Notes: generated by a model not told the origin, from the sequence alone. 64,000 nt of DNA from Prosapia bicincta (GCA_036971475.1 JBAIZL010000005.1:238848690-238912689); one strand, 5' to 3'. Positions 12,771 through 25,821 are shown, numbered from the stretch's first letter. A program made the numbers and translations.

Positions 12771-13734
12771 AACAGCTTGTTTGAGCTGCCGATTTTCATT
12801 TATCCACCAAGAACATAAGCGAATTAAAAAACGCTTTCATTTTATTGGAAACGTATTCTATAACTCAATCATTAGTTACATTCTGTGTTTTTATGTAAAT
12901 AAAATGTGTTTAACATTATTTTAAAAAGTCTTTTTTAAACATTGGCATTTCACTATTTTATTAAAACGTGAAACTAATCATGGTAACTATTACTTTTCCT
13001 TCTAATAGTAGGATTCTTAGCTACATAATATTTTTTCCAGACGCTAAGGAAGTATGGGATATTACTATATTAAGAAATTAACAAAAAGAAAAACAATATT
13101 TTTGTTAAATAAAAAAAAAAAGAAATTGGAGTAGTCAAGTTGTCGATACATAATTAATCATGTGACAAAATTTAGACGTAAGTAATCTAGGATTAAAAAT
13201 TAAGACTAATGCTCTTTAAAGAAATCGATGGAGGTACCAAAAACAAAGAATTAGAAAATACAGTTTTCAAGTTGTTTTTATAACAACGGGAAACCCGATT
13301 TCGGGTCCGATTTTTTGTGAATCAGCTAAGATCTTAGCTCAGGAGTTTATAGAAAAATATATCTCATTCGCAACAAACAAACGGTAATTGATTTTTTCGA
13401 CCTTTTTTTTCGAAAAAATCCAAATATCCGAATTTTTGCTTATGCGAATGAAGTTCAGCACGGGTTGGTTCGGATAGTTAGAGTTCGAATGTAATTCGAA
13501 GATGTTTTCGTATATAACAAGTTGGCTTCAGCGGAAGTGGCCAAGAGAAGTGAATAATTCATTTGAAGAATGCGGTTAATAAGTTCATAGAAATATAAAG
13601 TAGTCAATAGGAGACCCTAATTACATGTTGAAAAATTTACTGAGAAGTTTTAAAAAGTTTAGAAGTTTTAATTTAAAAAACTTGAATAAAAAATATATTT
13701 AGCTTATTATTATTACAATCAATTATTGTAGAGA

Positions 13735-13915
13735 GAGTTATTAAAATAATGATATTTATTTACTGGTAAAAAATATTTAATAATAACATTTCAACCTAAT
13801 AATATAGGTTACAATAAATAAACATAACATAACCTACGAGTTAAAACAGCTGTTCTATAACATAAAATCAGCTGTTGTATGAAATCATATGTTATCACTT
13901 AATTTAAAATAAAAT
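13735..13915 (-). repeat. Dispersed AT-rich repeat, copy 1
   Basis: On the minus strand this matches the segments at 15812 and 18925. Shared landmarks are ATGATTTCAT near AACAGCTG, then GTTATAGAACAGCTGTTTTAAC and TTATTGTAACC. Copies 1 and 2 are inverted relative to each other. No coding capacity. Superfamily unknown. Confidence 0.6.
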
Positions 13916-14534
13916 ATGAAGGACACTCGCGACGCGTCTCGTGATGGAATTAAGCGTGACGGGTGGGAATACTTTTCTCCCGTGGAAAATGTACAAGAAA
14001 AACTTATTTTTATTCTGTATCATACTCAGAGAAAAAAAAGTATTTACTTGAGTTCAATTTGGATAAATTCGTATGGGAATGGTCTCTTGTTACCTATTAT
14101 TTCTTGCAGAATTATTGTCCAAGGAAATAAAAGTTTATAGCTTGTATACAATTGAGCACATTTTTCTGTTTTCCTAACAATTAAAATATATTTCTTTGTT
14201 GACGCGTTTTGAGATAACGCCATCTCAAAAACTTTTATAACACTCCTAAAGTACTAAAGGAGTCCTATTACAGTTTTGAGAATAGAGTTATTCCGAAACG
14301 TGTTAACAATAAAAAGTATTTTAATGTTAAGAATGGCAGAAAAATTTAACAAATGTATGCAAATATTCTTAACTGGAGCAAAGATGAGTAGGCCTATATT
14401 GAGAATTTCGTTTATTCTATATCTTGATCGTACGACTGTTATTTCTTGCAAACCATTAACATACTTAGATAAAAATTTCTACACATGTGAACAAATTTAA
14501 TGTTCATTGAATACTCTTATATTTTTAATGCATT
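13916..14534. other. Short spacer, no supported gene
   Basis: Two frames of about 74 codons (13916-14140 and 14276-14500) have no recognisable features. Nothing else is seen. Confidence 0.4.
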
Positions 14535-14537
14535 TAA

Positions 14538-14538
14538 A

Positions 14539-14581
<43 letters not shown>
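14538..14581. repeat. (AT)n microsatellite
   Basis: An uninterrupted run of about 20 AT dinucleotides. Confidence 0.95.
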
Positions 14582-15811
14582 CAATACATTTGTCAGCATT
14601 TCCGTAAAGTTAGGAAAGGCAGAAAATGTACTCAAATATTCCTAAAGATGAGTATATTAGGAAGTTCGTTTGAACTCATGTAAATATATAAATAAGGGTT
14701 TAGAGTGGTATAAAATGGCAAATAATTTTTAAAATGTCTTGGGGATATTAATGAGCCCCGTTCTTACCAAAATGCCCTAACCCTCTTCTCGTTACTCTCA
14801 GAGGATAAGCGTATCGTAGAAACAGCCGACGAGGCTCGGAAAGGACTTTAGGTTCCCGAGAGATTCTATTACACTAAAACACAAGTTTACTGTTTGGTTA
14901 CACGCTAACTGCAGACATCTAGTGCTATTGTACGCCACAAGAGCGCGTTACGGTCGACTAATTGGAACAATTATAAAAAAGCAGTGGTATACATTGTAAA
15001 TTGTAATTATTTAGCATTAGCCAGTAAGTTATTGAAATGTTTTTACATTACCTCCTGCGTGGACAAGTTACAGGCGGTAATATAGGTGCCGTATATTGTC
15101 CAGACAGGCCAATTCGTTGTTAGTGGTTATGTATGAGGGTAGGCGACTGTGTTTGCCAGTTGCGCTTTGTTGTGAAACAGACATTAATAAACTTTCCCCT
15201 AGTAACAGCTTGAGGGCAGCTACTGCTTTATGCGCGGAAAATAAACTTTAAAATACAACGTTGGACTTCTGCAGAAGGCGCTAAAGATTGTAAGTGGTTT
15301 ACCTCAGTCAGTTTGTCAACCACCATGGTTGGACATTCCGGGAGGGAAGAACTGGGGGAAAGGTAAAATTTTAAATTTAGTTTTATGCCACTCTAGCTCT
15401 TAAAATTACAGCACAATATGACAAAATTAATTTTTTAAAGTTTTCCTTAATTAAAATACATTTAGAATTAAAAAAAAAATTAATGAACATTTCAAAAGTA
15501 TTCATTCTTTTAAGTCTATGAAATATTGTTGCAAGCTTCATCCTCTATGACAGCTATTTTATCATTGTTAAAGCTACCTAGTCCATTTATGGGGTTCTCA
15601 AGTTCTTTCAGATTCTTCTATTACTTCACACTCTCCTTCTATAATATACGTTGTTCAAATTTTCCATCGTTAATACAATACCTTTTATTTATCCACTCAA
15701 TTCAAATACATTTTCTCAAACTTGTAGTGGAGGACGCTTATTGTTACAGTAAAAAAAATAATATTAATTCATTATTAAATTTTAAATTATTTATTTGAGT
15801 TTTATATAGGA
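14582..15811. other. Spacer, no gene seen
   Basis: No recognisable coding, RNA or transposon feature apart from general AT richness and short frames. Confidence 0.4.
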
Positions 15812-16065
15812 GAAAAAGCTTTCACAAGGGGCAAGGTATGCAATATAGTTATTTCGTCGTTAAATTAAGTGATATTTTATGATTTCATAAAACAGCTGTT
15901 ATTATGTTATAGGTTATTTCGTAGAACAACTGTTTTAACGCATAGGTAATGTTACTTTGTTTATAACAATTGTAATTATTTAATAAAAAGTTTCGAAAAT
16001 AAAATGTTTCTTTGTTGACCTAAGTAGGAATTGACTTGAAACATTTGTTTGTATATATTACTTGT
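15812..16065 (+). repeat. Dispersed AT-rich repeat, copy 2
   Basis: Begins near CACAAGGGGCAAGGTATGCA and continues through ATGATTTCATAAAACAGCTG, GTTATAGGTTATTTCG and TTGACCTAAGTAGGAATTGA to TATATTACTTG. The same order of landmarks occurs at 18925-19185, and in reverse at 20395-20600 (partial). Confidence 0.7.
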
Positions 16066-16555
16066 CGCTCACAGAGGTTACTTATATTTATTAACAGCTA
16101 TCGGTTTTATGTCATCTCGTTTTATGGGAAACCTACCATGAAGTAAAAATATTTTAATTTCACTAAGATAACAAAACTGATTAATTAAAAGTAATTTTTT
16201 AGTCGATAGATCAGAAAGAAACTTTATAATCTTCTGACGCAGGTTATCCATGATGAAGCAGAGCCTCTAGACCTTATGTGTATGTACCTGCTTGGAAACT
16301 AAATAAGGCCTGTAACAAGGATCGTATTACTAAAGCTATTGAACTCACGACGAAGTAGGAGTATGAATGGAGATGTATTTAGATGGCATTGTCTTCAAGT
16401 GCCAAAGTATACAGTTTACCGTTACTACATAGAACTACCTGAATGGACCGTAGGCAAACTGTAAACATCCTAAACACAGATATACCGCAGCTGGCACAAC
16501 AAATACAATATACGATTGGTTTGTTCTAGCTTGCTTTATTATGCTATTTAATATA

Positions 16556-17081
16556 TTATAGTCTATCCATTTTGGGAAGGCGGGTAAAAGATTAAGTCAC
16601 CGCCCGAGCTCCCAACAATAGCTTGGGTCAGGCGCTCGGCGGCCGGCCGCCCGCGCTAATGAGGCGTAAAAAGCACTCCACTCCAAAATATTATCACATA
16701 AAAGTAAGCGTATTTTTTAATTTTTTATTACAGTTTTGATGTCTACGTGTGATTTCATGAAAAACTAGTCCAAACACGACGGAGTTATGTCAATTAGTAA
16801 AATTAGTGGTTACAAAAAATTGTAGTGAGTACAATTTTACTAATTGACATAACTCCGTCGTGTTTGGACTAGTTTTTCATGAAATCACACGTAGACATCA
16901 AAACTGTAATAAAAAATTAAAAAATACGCTTACTTTTATGTGATAATATTTTGGAGTGGAGTGCTTTTTACGCCTCATTAGCGCGGGCGGCCGGCCGCCG
17001 AGCGCCTGACCCAAGCTATTGTTGGGAGCTCGGGCGGTGACTTAATCTTTTACCCGCCTTCCCAAAATGGATAGACTATAA
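16556..17081. mobile_element. Foldback element: near-perfect palindrome, 249-bp arms
   Basis: The left arm (16556-16804) and right arm (16833-17081) are exact reverse complements as far as I can read, around a 28-bp spacer (16805-16832). Without the shared flanking TATA, the element ends read GTCTATCCATTTTGGG on both sides. TATA (16557-16560 and 17077-17080) could be a target-site duplication. The outer part of each arm is GC-rich (GGCGGCCGGCCGCC), unlike the AT-rich surroundings. No open frame is significant. This looks like a foldback MITE. An RNA from either strand would form a very long hairpin. Confidence 0.85.
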
Positions 17082-17396
17082 GTGCATGAAATGAAACACA
17101 GAATATTTTGTGAAATAGTAAAGAACTGACAAAGAATGCTACGCCGAAGATGAAATACAGATCGTAGTTGGCCGGATAAACTGTTTACACACAGATAAGT
17201 AATTGGCTTGAGGCTGTGACATTTGAGTTGTCCCCGGTCACGTCTATTTGCAGAATGCAGTATTATTTTTAAAATGCCATTAAGAATGTTTACACCTAAG
17301 CTGTGTGCATGAAACCACATTCACACGGCATTCTTGTTAGCTATGTACATTTGACCGTCACAGATTGATTGGAGCCTATGGCTTGTAATACCACGG
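17082..17396. other. Spacer between palindrome and CA tract
   Basis: About 315 bp. The minus-strand frame here has no recognisable domain. Nothing supported. Confidence 0.4.
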
Positions 17397-17967
<571 letters not shown>

Positions 17968-18924
17968 AAACAGAATAATGGGATTAATGCAGGGAATAGC
18001 TGACGAAAGTTTGAAATTGCAGCAATATTAGGTACAATGGTTAATTGAAGAATAAGAGGAGAGTTAAATGAAGATCACAGAAAATTACATAAAATACCCA
18101 AGAGCATTAAATAGAGGAAATAAGTACATAAATGTGACAAGAATTGACAATAAAGTATCCTTCGCTTGGTTCTATGGATCGGCCAAAACTCCTGACGTAA
18201 AAAACATCAAAAGCATTGTGTTTTGGATGCCGGGTGTTTGAGTTTGCTTCGAACCAATTTTAGTACGTATTATGTAGCATTTGTCTACGCCTTGAAGGTT
18301 TTACCAGCCTCAACGAGAGAACTAGATATTGGGGATAATCTAAAATCACCAGTAGTAATTGGATTCAACATGAGGTCCTCAATGAGGTCCTCGAATCGTA
18401 TAGCCTGGATTTGGAACGAAAGGCCTAACAGGAAACCGTTGAACCTTGCATAGTTATATTCAGGGATAAATGTCGTGCTGAATGTAACTATTAGGGATGC
18501 AGATAGAACTGTCTGTCTCCATGATGCTTACAACGTCTGTTAAGCATTCGGCTCCTAAATCTGTTTTGATTTCTGTCAATTCTACGTACAATATAACCCT
18601 ACACGTGATAACCCCTTTCGGAGACTTCAACGTATTGTGGGGGCCATAGAAATCTTGATGTGATTGAATAAAGAGGTCATATTCAGCAAATAAAGCGATT
18701 TGCTTCCGTTTTCTTGTCTCTAGCAGGTTGTTACATTACGTAACTTCCTTGTGGAAGTAACAGGACTTGCTGCACACCTAGTTACGGACTTGTCTATTAA
18801 AAATTGTGACACGATAGACAAGTAGTTGCAACGACAGAACTTTGCAAAGTGTTCTATTTAATAATTAAGGAATAATCTTGAAAAATAACAATTTGTGTGT
18901 GTGTGAGTGTGTTAATGAAAGTTA
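17968..18924. other. Spacer, no gene seen
   Basis: A 76-codon frame at 18223 has no recognisable domain or splice context. No RNA gene or transposon end identified. Confidence 0.4.
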
Positions 18925-19185
18925 CTTTTCACAAAAGGGGCAAATTATACAATTTAGTTATTTCGGCTCATTTGGCTTAAAATAAGAGATAACACATGAT
19001 TTCATAAAACAGCTGATTTTGTGTTAGGTTATGTGGTATAGTAGCTGTTTTAACTCATAAGATAACTTTATTTATATTAATTGTAATTATTTAATAAAAA
19101 GTAACTATAATGAAATTTTCCTTTTTTAACCTAAATGGAATTTACTTTAAAAAAATTGTGTTTATATTACTTGCTTTTTAATGTA
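18925..19185 (+). repeat. Dispersed AT-rich repeat, copy 3
   Basis: Same landmark order as copy 2: CACAAAAGGGGCAAATTATAC, ACACATGATTTCATAAAACA, GTTAGGTTATGTGG, TTTAACTCATAAG, TGTAATTATTTAATAAAAAG and TATATTACTTG. It lies opposite in orientation to copy 4 about 1.2 kb away. Confidence 0.7.
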
Positions 19186-20207
19186 ACTCTGCAGTAATTA
19201 AAATGATTTTAGAACATATATAGAGTTTTTTTGCTATTTTTATAAATAACTTTACTCACTGAAGAAGAAGAACCAGGTTTTATAAATAAAAACAAGTATT
19301 TTCGACGCTGGTCGTTCGTCGGAACCGATACATTTACTTACACTGGGAAAGTCATGTTTAGTATCGCCGGTTTGTTTATTTATAGTATAATATTGTCATA
19401 TCAGAGATAGAATATGTTTACACTTTAGTTCTATGTACAAAATATTTACAAACCCATCAAACACATGTGCAGTGGCATAGATAACAATCCCGTTTCTTTC
19501 AATGTAACCTTTCAGACAGTGTAATTATTAGAAGGTATTACCGATGCCGACAAATGGCAATACACAAACCTTCCCTCTCTTTGTTGGAAAATTTAATTAC
19601 ATCCTAAAATTAAAAGTTCTTATATTAATTGAAATTAAAATTCGAAATGCTAAGTTTCTGTAATGGTTATAACATGAATATTCCTCTAGATGTTGCCCCT
19701 TCAATAGTCGGTGTAGGTGCGATGCCATACATAGAATTGTCCCATACAATGAATGTGTCAGGGGAGGCGGAAAGAGTGAAGAGTTGTAGGTGAGAAAGTC
19801 TGCTGGTCACACGTGGCAAGATTTTATCGTATGAAATGGTCTTACGGAATATTTTACAGATTTAAAACTGTAGTACATGTATTTGAAGAATTTGTTATGA
19901 ACTGCGAATTAATTTTGTAATCAAACCAATCAAACAGGTACTACCAGATCAAAACAAGTTACCACCTGGTGAATATTTACTGTATAGTTCAAGTATTTTT
20001 GTAGGAGATAAATGTACAACTAATTCAACCCGTTAGATTCCAGTACGGAGGTTTACATTAAATACTGAATAGGTTGCATATTGAGTTCAAGAAAAACCTA
20101 CCCAAAAAGGTTTGTTTAATAAATTAATGAATCGACGTTTATTTATACAAAAATTTTACGCAACAAATTAGATGAATTTTTCGATTTTTTTTTTAATTAG
20201 TTTTTTT
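19186..20207. other. Spacer upstream of the tRNA terminator, no gene seen
   Basis: AT-rich sequence without a frame or repeat I can support. Confidence 0.4.
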
Positions 20208-20212
20208 AAAAA
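20208..20212 (-). terminator. Pol III T-run terminator for tRNA-Ala
   Basis: Five consecutive T on the minus strand, about 9 bases past the 3' end of the tRNA. A longer T-run on the same strand begins further downstream. This is the expected RNA polymerase III stop. Confidence 0.6.
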
Positions 20213-20220
20213 GTAAATCT

Positions 20221-20291
20221 GGAGATGCCGGGGATCGAACCCGGGGCCTTTCACATGCAAAGCGAACGCTCTACCACTGAGCTACATCCCC
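20221..20291 (-). tRNA. tRNA-Ala (anticodon UGC)
   Basis: The minus strand folds into a complete 71-nt cloverleaf. The acceptor stem GGGGATG/CATCTCC contains a G3:U70 pair, the main identity element for alanine. The D arm is GCTC-AGTGGTA-GAGC and matches the A box. The anticodon stem is TTCGC/GTGAA with loop TTTGCAT, giving anticodon TGC. The T arm CCGGG-TTCGATC-CCCGG matches the B box. No intron, and no mismatches beyond G-U wobbles. CCA is not encoded, as usual in eukaryotes. It appears functional. Confidence 0.97.
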
Positions 20292-20394
20292 GACTTAGCA
20301 GCTGAGTTTCAATGTTCGATCTACAGATTAAAAATTGCTAGTAAAAATAGATAATAGAATAATTATTACACTATATTGCACCAACAAAAAAAAA

Positions 20395-20600
20395 AAACAA
20401 GTAATATATATTATATCTTAATATTGTATAAAATATTATACAAGACAATTCCTACTTGGGTCAATTTTTTAGTTGCTTATTAATTAATTACAAATATATG
20501 TTTTAATACCATACGATATTCATATGAATAATGAACATAAACATAGCCTACGTGTTAAAGATAAATATTGTTAAAATATGGTTAAGGATTAATATGGTTC
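20395..20600 (-). repeat. Dispersed AT-rich repeat, copy 4 (partial)
   Basis: The minus strand shares TTTAACACGTAGGCTATGTTTA, TTGACCCAAGTAGGAATTG and TATATTACTTG with copies 2 and 3. Inner parts are diverged. Confidence 0.5.
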
Positions 20601-20987
20601 AGTGACCATGTAATTACAAATTCTTGCCTAATATATAAATTATAGAATGTTGCCAATAGACAGTACGTTTACACTTCTGAATCTGTTTCATAAACAGAAC
20701 AATTTTGTTTATTGATTATTATCTATCAAATAAACAAGCCATTTAAAGTATTTTCTCCGGGTTCTTCCTTATTAGCCAAGACGTGTACGTTCTAGCTCCA
20801 GCTATTTCCTTCGAATTTTTCAACATATTACTGTATTTGCTTGTATGTGCATGATCCACATGCCATAATATTTAGGGGGCTCTAGGTCCATAATATTTTC
20901 TGTTATGTTTCATCAACCGTAAATGTCTGTACTCTTTCTACAGTATTTCCGTTTTTCCGAAAACATAGAAGAGAGTATTCTAATGAA
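20601..20987. other. Spacer or diverged LINE 5' flank
   Basis: No supported feature. The frame of the following RNase H segment stays open a little way into this stretch but shows no motif. Confidence 0.35.
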
Positions 20988-21716
20988 AACTCTGTCTTCC
21001 AGGGGGAGGTGCTCGCGATCAAACTATGTGCTGAGGAAATAATAGAGTCTGGCAGGAGGGGCAAGACCATCTGGATTTGCTCGGACAGTCAGGCAGCTCT
21101 GAAGGCTTTAGGTAAGGCTAGTACCGGCTCTAGGCTGGTGGCTGAGACTATAGCTTCTCTAGCAGAGCTGAGTAAGTATAATTCACTCAACCTAACCTGG
21201 ATTCCAGGACATTCTGGCTGGATAGGGAATGAGAGAGCTGACGCCTTAGCAAAACAAGGGTGTATAACTCAAGGACCGTTGCTGAGGGCAGTGGGCATGC
21301 AGCCTCAGGAGGGGCGCAAGAGGATTACGGCACATATAGACAGGTTGTGCAGGGAAGAATGGAATGTAACCTTGGGGTGTAACAAATCCAAGGTACTGTG
21401 GGGTTACTCAGGAGATTTGTGGGGCAAAGAACTACTCTCCTTAAGTAGACATCAACTCAGAGCTACTGTAGAGCTGGTTACAGGCCATGGGAATCTGAGG
21501 GGGTTCCAATACAAAATTGGAAAATCTAGGTCCCCTGTGTGCAAGAGATGCGACGAGGACCAAGAGGAAAGCCCAATCCACGTACTCCGTGAGTGTCCTG
21601 CTTTGGGAGCTGCAAGGAGAAAGTGGTTTGGCTGGCAGGTATGTACACCAGAGGATATCAGAAGATTCAGCATCAGGTGGGTACTTAATTTCTGCAAAGA
21701 GGTAGGTATCCACTAA
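20988..21716 (+). pseudogene. Non-LTR retrotransposon tail: RNase H plus CCHC knuckle
   Basis: The frame is continuous from about NSVFQGEVLAIKLCAEEI. It contains catalytic residues of a LINE-type RNase H1 domain: E in QGEVLAI, D in WICSDSQAAL, and H/D in WIPGHSGWIGNERADALAK. The first Asp strand lies upstream and is missing. A C-terminal knuckle (CKRC, then HVLRECP) follows, then a stop at 21714-21716. This is the 3' end of ORF2 of a non-LTR element of a clade that carries RNase H (Jockey/I/R1-related). The endonuclease and reverse transcriptase are absent, so it is a 5'-truncated copy. The tail after the stop holds AATAAA-like sequence near 21880. Confidence 0.88.
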
Positions 21717-22161
21717 GCTAGTCCTATCCACTACGTCTACCTAAGTTAAGCATTTAAATAATTATTTCCCATATTCAATCATAGTTCCAGGCGAATATTA
21801 ATCCAACTCCCTTTTTAGTTCTATTTTTCTCTCACTCATCTTTCATTCAAAGGGCGTAATGTTTGAAATCTTATTAAACAAATAAATAGTAGGTCTTCTT
21901 CAAGTTTGTAACCTTTCAACCACACGCGCGCGCTCACTCACCAGTTGGCTATGTGTATCAATCAGGTGCGCAGCCAAAATTCCTTCCTTACTTATTTTTA
22001 AGTAATGGAAATTGCCTTTTTATGTCATTCAATAGTTTAATAAGTCAGTAGTTGGCAAAATTAGTGAATTGAACTTGTTATTTATTTAAATATATTCCAA
22101 AATTAAAAATGAAAATTACTGTACATGCTCAAATGAACATACTCAATGAACATTAAAACAC
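21717..22161. other. LINE 3' tail and spacer
   Basis: Presumed 3' untranslated region of the LINE, then unassigned sequence with a short CGCGCGCG run near 21925. Confidence 0.4.
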
Positions 22162-22164
22162 TTA

Positions 22165-25100
22165 GGCCGCGGACATACAGAAGACAACTGGTGACGGCAA
22201 CGCAACGCAAACTTGATTTGCTTTTTTCACAGCATATAGAGTCGAAAGCACATATTTATAGTGAAGTGATAGCAACGCGACTAGCGAGTGACACAGAAAC
22301 TAGACTTGCTCCGGTCACGACATGCTATAAACTCGTCGCTCAGTTTCTCAGTTGCCAGCAGTATTTGTTGTGTGTATGCGTTTCTCAAGAGTGCTCCCGT
22401 ATTTAAATAATTAATATTTTTATTTGTATTTTTGGTGTTTCTATTTCTTTGAACAGTCTTTTATTATACTGGTATAGTATGACAGAAAAACAAAATATTG
22501 CTGGTTTTGGTCATAATTTGTGTATCCAACAACTTCAAGACGATAGGAATGATTACCAACAACTTTTTCAAAATATATAAAATCGGGGTAAAAATATGGT
22601 CTTAATGACGTTGTGTTTTTCAATTTTTTAAAAAAGTTACTCGTTTCAATATGTAGAATACGAATACCCACTTTTTTCTACCGAAAATACGGAAAGTTAC
22701 TTGTAATCTGTAATGGCATGTAGGCCTATAGCGTGAACCGGGCGCGCAGTAGTTGTAATTTTATACATTACTATACTATATACCTTGTAATGTTTTTTTA
22801 TATAAACCACTAAAACAATAAATAACAAACAAGAATTCGGAATAGTATATTACAAGTGAATTAGAAATTGATAAACAGAAAATGTAAACACTTGAGCCAT
22901 AACCTAAAAAAGTTATGATACAATATTAAAACCACATTTAAAGAAGAAACAGCACTCAATTATAAATAAAACAACACAAGATTAAGAAAGAAATTTACAA
23001 GACATAAAATTATTGCATATAGTATCAAAACTTAACTGTTCATGAAAGGAGATGAAAAATCAAATAAACAGTATGTTATTTAACAGATGTTTCAACAATG
23101 AAAAAAAGGTTTTATTCTATTTCTCTAGAGTCTCAAATAAGAAAAATTCATTAAGAAAAAAAGAGAGCCTTGGTACTGGAAGCAAACACCTAGTTGGTCC
23201 AGAAATTTTATTAGAGGAAGAATTTGAATATTAAGAAAGCTAGCCTAAATAAAAGTTAATAGAAGCTAATATTAGTGAAAGTATACAAAAATATAGTGGT
23301 GAAAGAAATTTGGTTATAAAATACATTTAAAGGGTATAAATTTGAACAAGAACAATAAGTCTCAGTTAAGTACTAAATTAAGGGAAACTTGTAATTAGTA
23401 TTTAAGTAAATATTGTAAAACCATTCTTATAAGCAAAATTAGTTAATTAAATTCATTAAAAAACATTTCAATATTCTTTTCAAAACTAATAACTCCAGGC
23501 TTAGGAATTTCTTTTATAAAATTTATTAAAGAGTTAATTGCATAAACCAATTTTATTTTGTAACCAGAAGTGCTCAATAGATTTATAATAATTAATACCC
23601 ACCGAATAACCTGGAAGAAAAAGTCTTATGCTATTTAATTAAATTAAGTTAATAGAAAAAGTGTATTTAAAATTTTGTAACGAGAGTAATCAAAGACTAA
23701 ATTAAAACAAAGATTAATTGAATTAAAAGAAAGTGTTAATTATTTATTACTATAAATGGTAAGTAATGAAAAAATAAAAGTAATAAAAAAAAGAATCTAA
23801 ATTTTAATGTTAGGGTTACAATCATTTTGTAATTGTAATTGGCGCTCAGCAACTTATTGTTCTCTAAGGATAATTATTAAATTTTGTTTTATTATAAAAA
23901 AATTATTAGGCCTATTACAATTTGAATACCACAAGGTGGAGCAGTTGTATTAAGAAAATTATTTATATTTACCATAACCTATAAGACTATTTCAACCTAC
24001 ATTTAAATATACCTACCAAGTATCCAGTCAGGATAGATTTGGTTATAATTTTATACATCACTATATACCTATATTAAAATATACCTACCAAGTATCCAGC
24101 CAGGATAGATTTGGTTATAATTTTATACATTACTATATACCTATATTAAAATATACTTATATTGAAATATACCTACCAAGTATCCAGTCAGGATAGATTT
24201 GGTTATAATTTTATACATTACTATATAGCCTACCTATATTAAAATATACCTACCAAGTATCCAGTCAGGATAGTTTTGGTTATAATTTTATACATTACTA
24301 TATACCTATATTAAAATATACCTACCAAGTATCCAGTCAGGATAGATTTGGTTATAATTTTATACATTACTATATACCTATATTAAAATATACCTACCAA
24401 GTATCCAGTCAGGATAGATTTGGTTGTAATTTTATTCAATATTATACACTGAATCGTCTGTTTTTGCAACGTTTTTGTAATTTGTTTCTTAAAATATAGA
24501 CAAGGGCGGCACCCTCCTCTGACGACGATATAACTGACAACTAAACTAGCAACTCCAAATAAACAATCTTGTGAACCGACTAGTTACTCAAGTTTACGTT
24601 GTAACACTCTTAAAAATAAGGTGTTACATATAAATTCATTTATATATTTGATTTTTATTTAATAATTATATCTTCCCAATATAAAAGAAAATTTTTGTTT
24701 TATTCGTGCTCTTTGTGAAGCTAGCATGGATAGTAGCACCCCTAGCGGGTAAAAATGTAAAATATCGTACGAGGTAGTAACTCAGGGTAATTAACTGACA
24801 TCACCCGATGTGACATAAGCATGGTCTGATATCGCACGATCTGACGGACCAATCAGAATATTCAAAATGATATGTAAGGGTGGGAAAATTCAGTTAGCGC
24901 GTCCTTGCAACGACTCCAGTTCTCCAAAAGTCTTTGAACGAGACGGACGTAATGGCATTTTCGGACGTAACCTAGAAATTTATAAGCTTCCAGTATTCCA
25001 AATTTTAAGATGTCAAGGCCGGTACCAAATTTTATTAACGAGCTAAAGAAGAAGTCAGAAGCGATTATTTATGTATTTCAAATGAGTAAAAGTTAATATC

Positions 25101-25818
25101 ATTTTTGTTCAAGTGCGCTGATTTGCAAGAGCGATGTGTTAAGTGTTTAGTGATTCCAAAAGCCATGGGCAATGTTTAATATGTGTTAAAGTGTTTTAAA
25201 AATAGGTAATGTGCACAAGCAGGTACGTTTTAGATAATAATAAAGAAAATGTATTTTATTGTTAACTAAGAAGAATTTTTAATTGATAAACGGTTAACAC
25301 ATGAACGGTAGAAATTGTCCTTTAAATATTCATTTCTAAAAATTTAATTGGAAATCTTAAGTTACTATCTTCTCGATATATATAAATTTTAAAGGTTAAT
25401 AAGTAATTAAAATGTATGGAATAACTAGCAGTAATTAAATATAAATTACTCGACACATTGCTGTCTTTTGTTCTTTTGTAATTTGTTACTGATTAATAAA
25501 TTGTATAACGTTGTATTTTAAACATTTAAATTCTTATTTCACAAGTAAACTAGAACGTTACAAACTTTCAATTTTCATTTCAAGTAACCTAGTTCTATCT
25601 TCCGAAGATATCAGAAGATCGTTTACAGAAAGACATTATTATGCCTGGCTGAAAACGGAAAACTAGGAGCCCCTGGTAAGTAAGGTTAATTAATTTGTTA
25701 ATTAGTAATTAACACACATTTTTTAAAAAGCCCTGATAAATACTTACGCCAGGAAAAAAGGCTCATTTGTTACAACGTTGCGTTGCCGTTACCAGTTGCC
25801 TTCTCTATGTCCGCGTCC
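22165..25818. mobile_element. Large non-autonomous element with Harbinger-like termini
   Basis: Inverted ends begin GGCCGCGGACATACAG on the left and, in reverse complement on the right, GGACGCGGACATAGAG. Similarity continues for about 45 bp through AACTGG and GGCAACGCAACG. Both sides are flanked by TTA (22162-22164 and 25819-25821), the 3-bp target duplication of PIF/Harbinger. About 3.65 kb lie between the ends, without any recognisable transposase. It includes a short tandem array (24003-24440). It may be a non-autonomous carrier, or two diverged MITEs read as one pair. Confidence 0.6.
24003..24440. repeat. 72-bp tandem repeat, about 6 copies
   Basis: Copies share CCTACCAAGTATCCAGTCAG, GATAGATTTGGTTATAATTT and TATACATTACTATATACC. 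Spacing is about 72 bp, with one partly duplicated linker near 24140. The array lies within the Harbinger-ended element. Confidence 0.9.
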
Positions 25819-25821
25819 TTA

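Larger units (their letters stand above)
10342..13492 (+). mobile_element. Tigger/pogo-like DNA transposon relic, nested
   Basis: The left end (CAGTAGAATTCCAATCATCC, then a second ATCCGAA motif) and the right end (reverse-complement reading TTCGAACTCTAACTATCCGAA) resemble each other and the terminal repeats of Tigger elements. Between them lies the start of a Tigger transposase (11713). A Harbinger element interrupts the 5' leader (10639-11692). Removing it rejoins the leader a few bases before the transposase start. A piggyBac scrap lies further right. The ends are degenerate and the expected TA duplication is not clean, so the outer boundaries are approximate. Confidence 0.5.
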
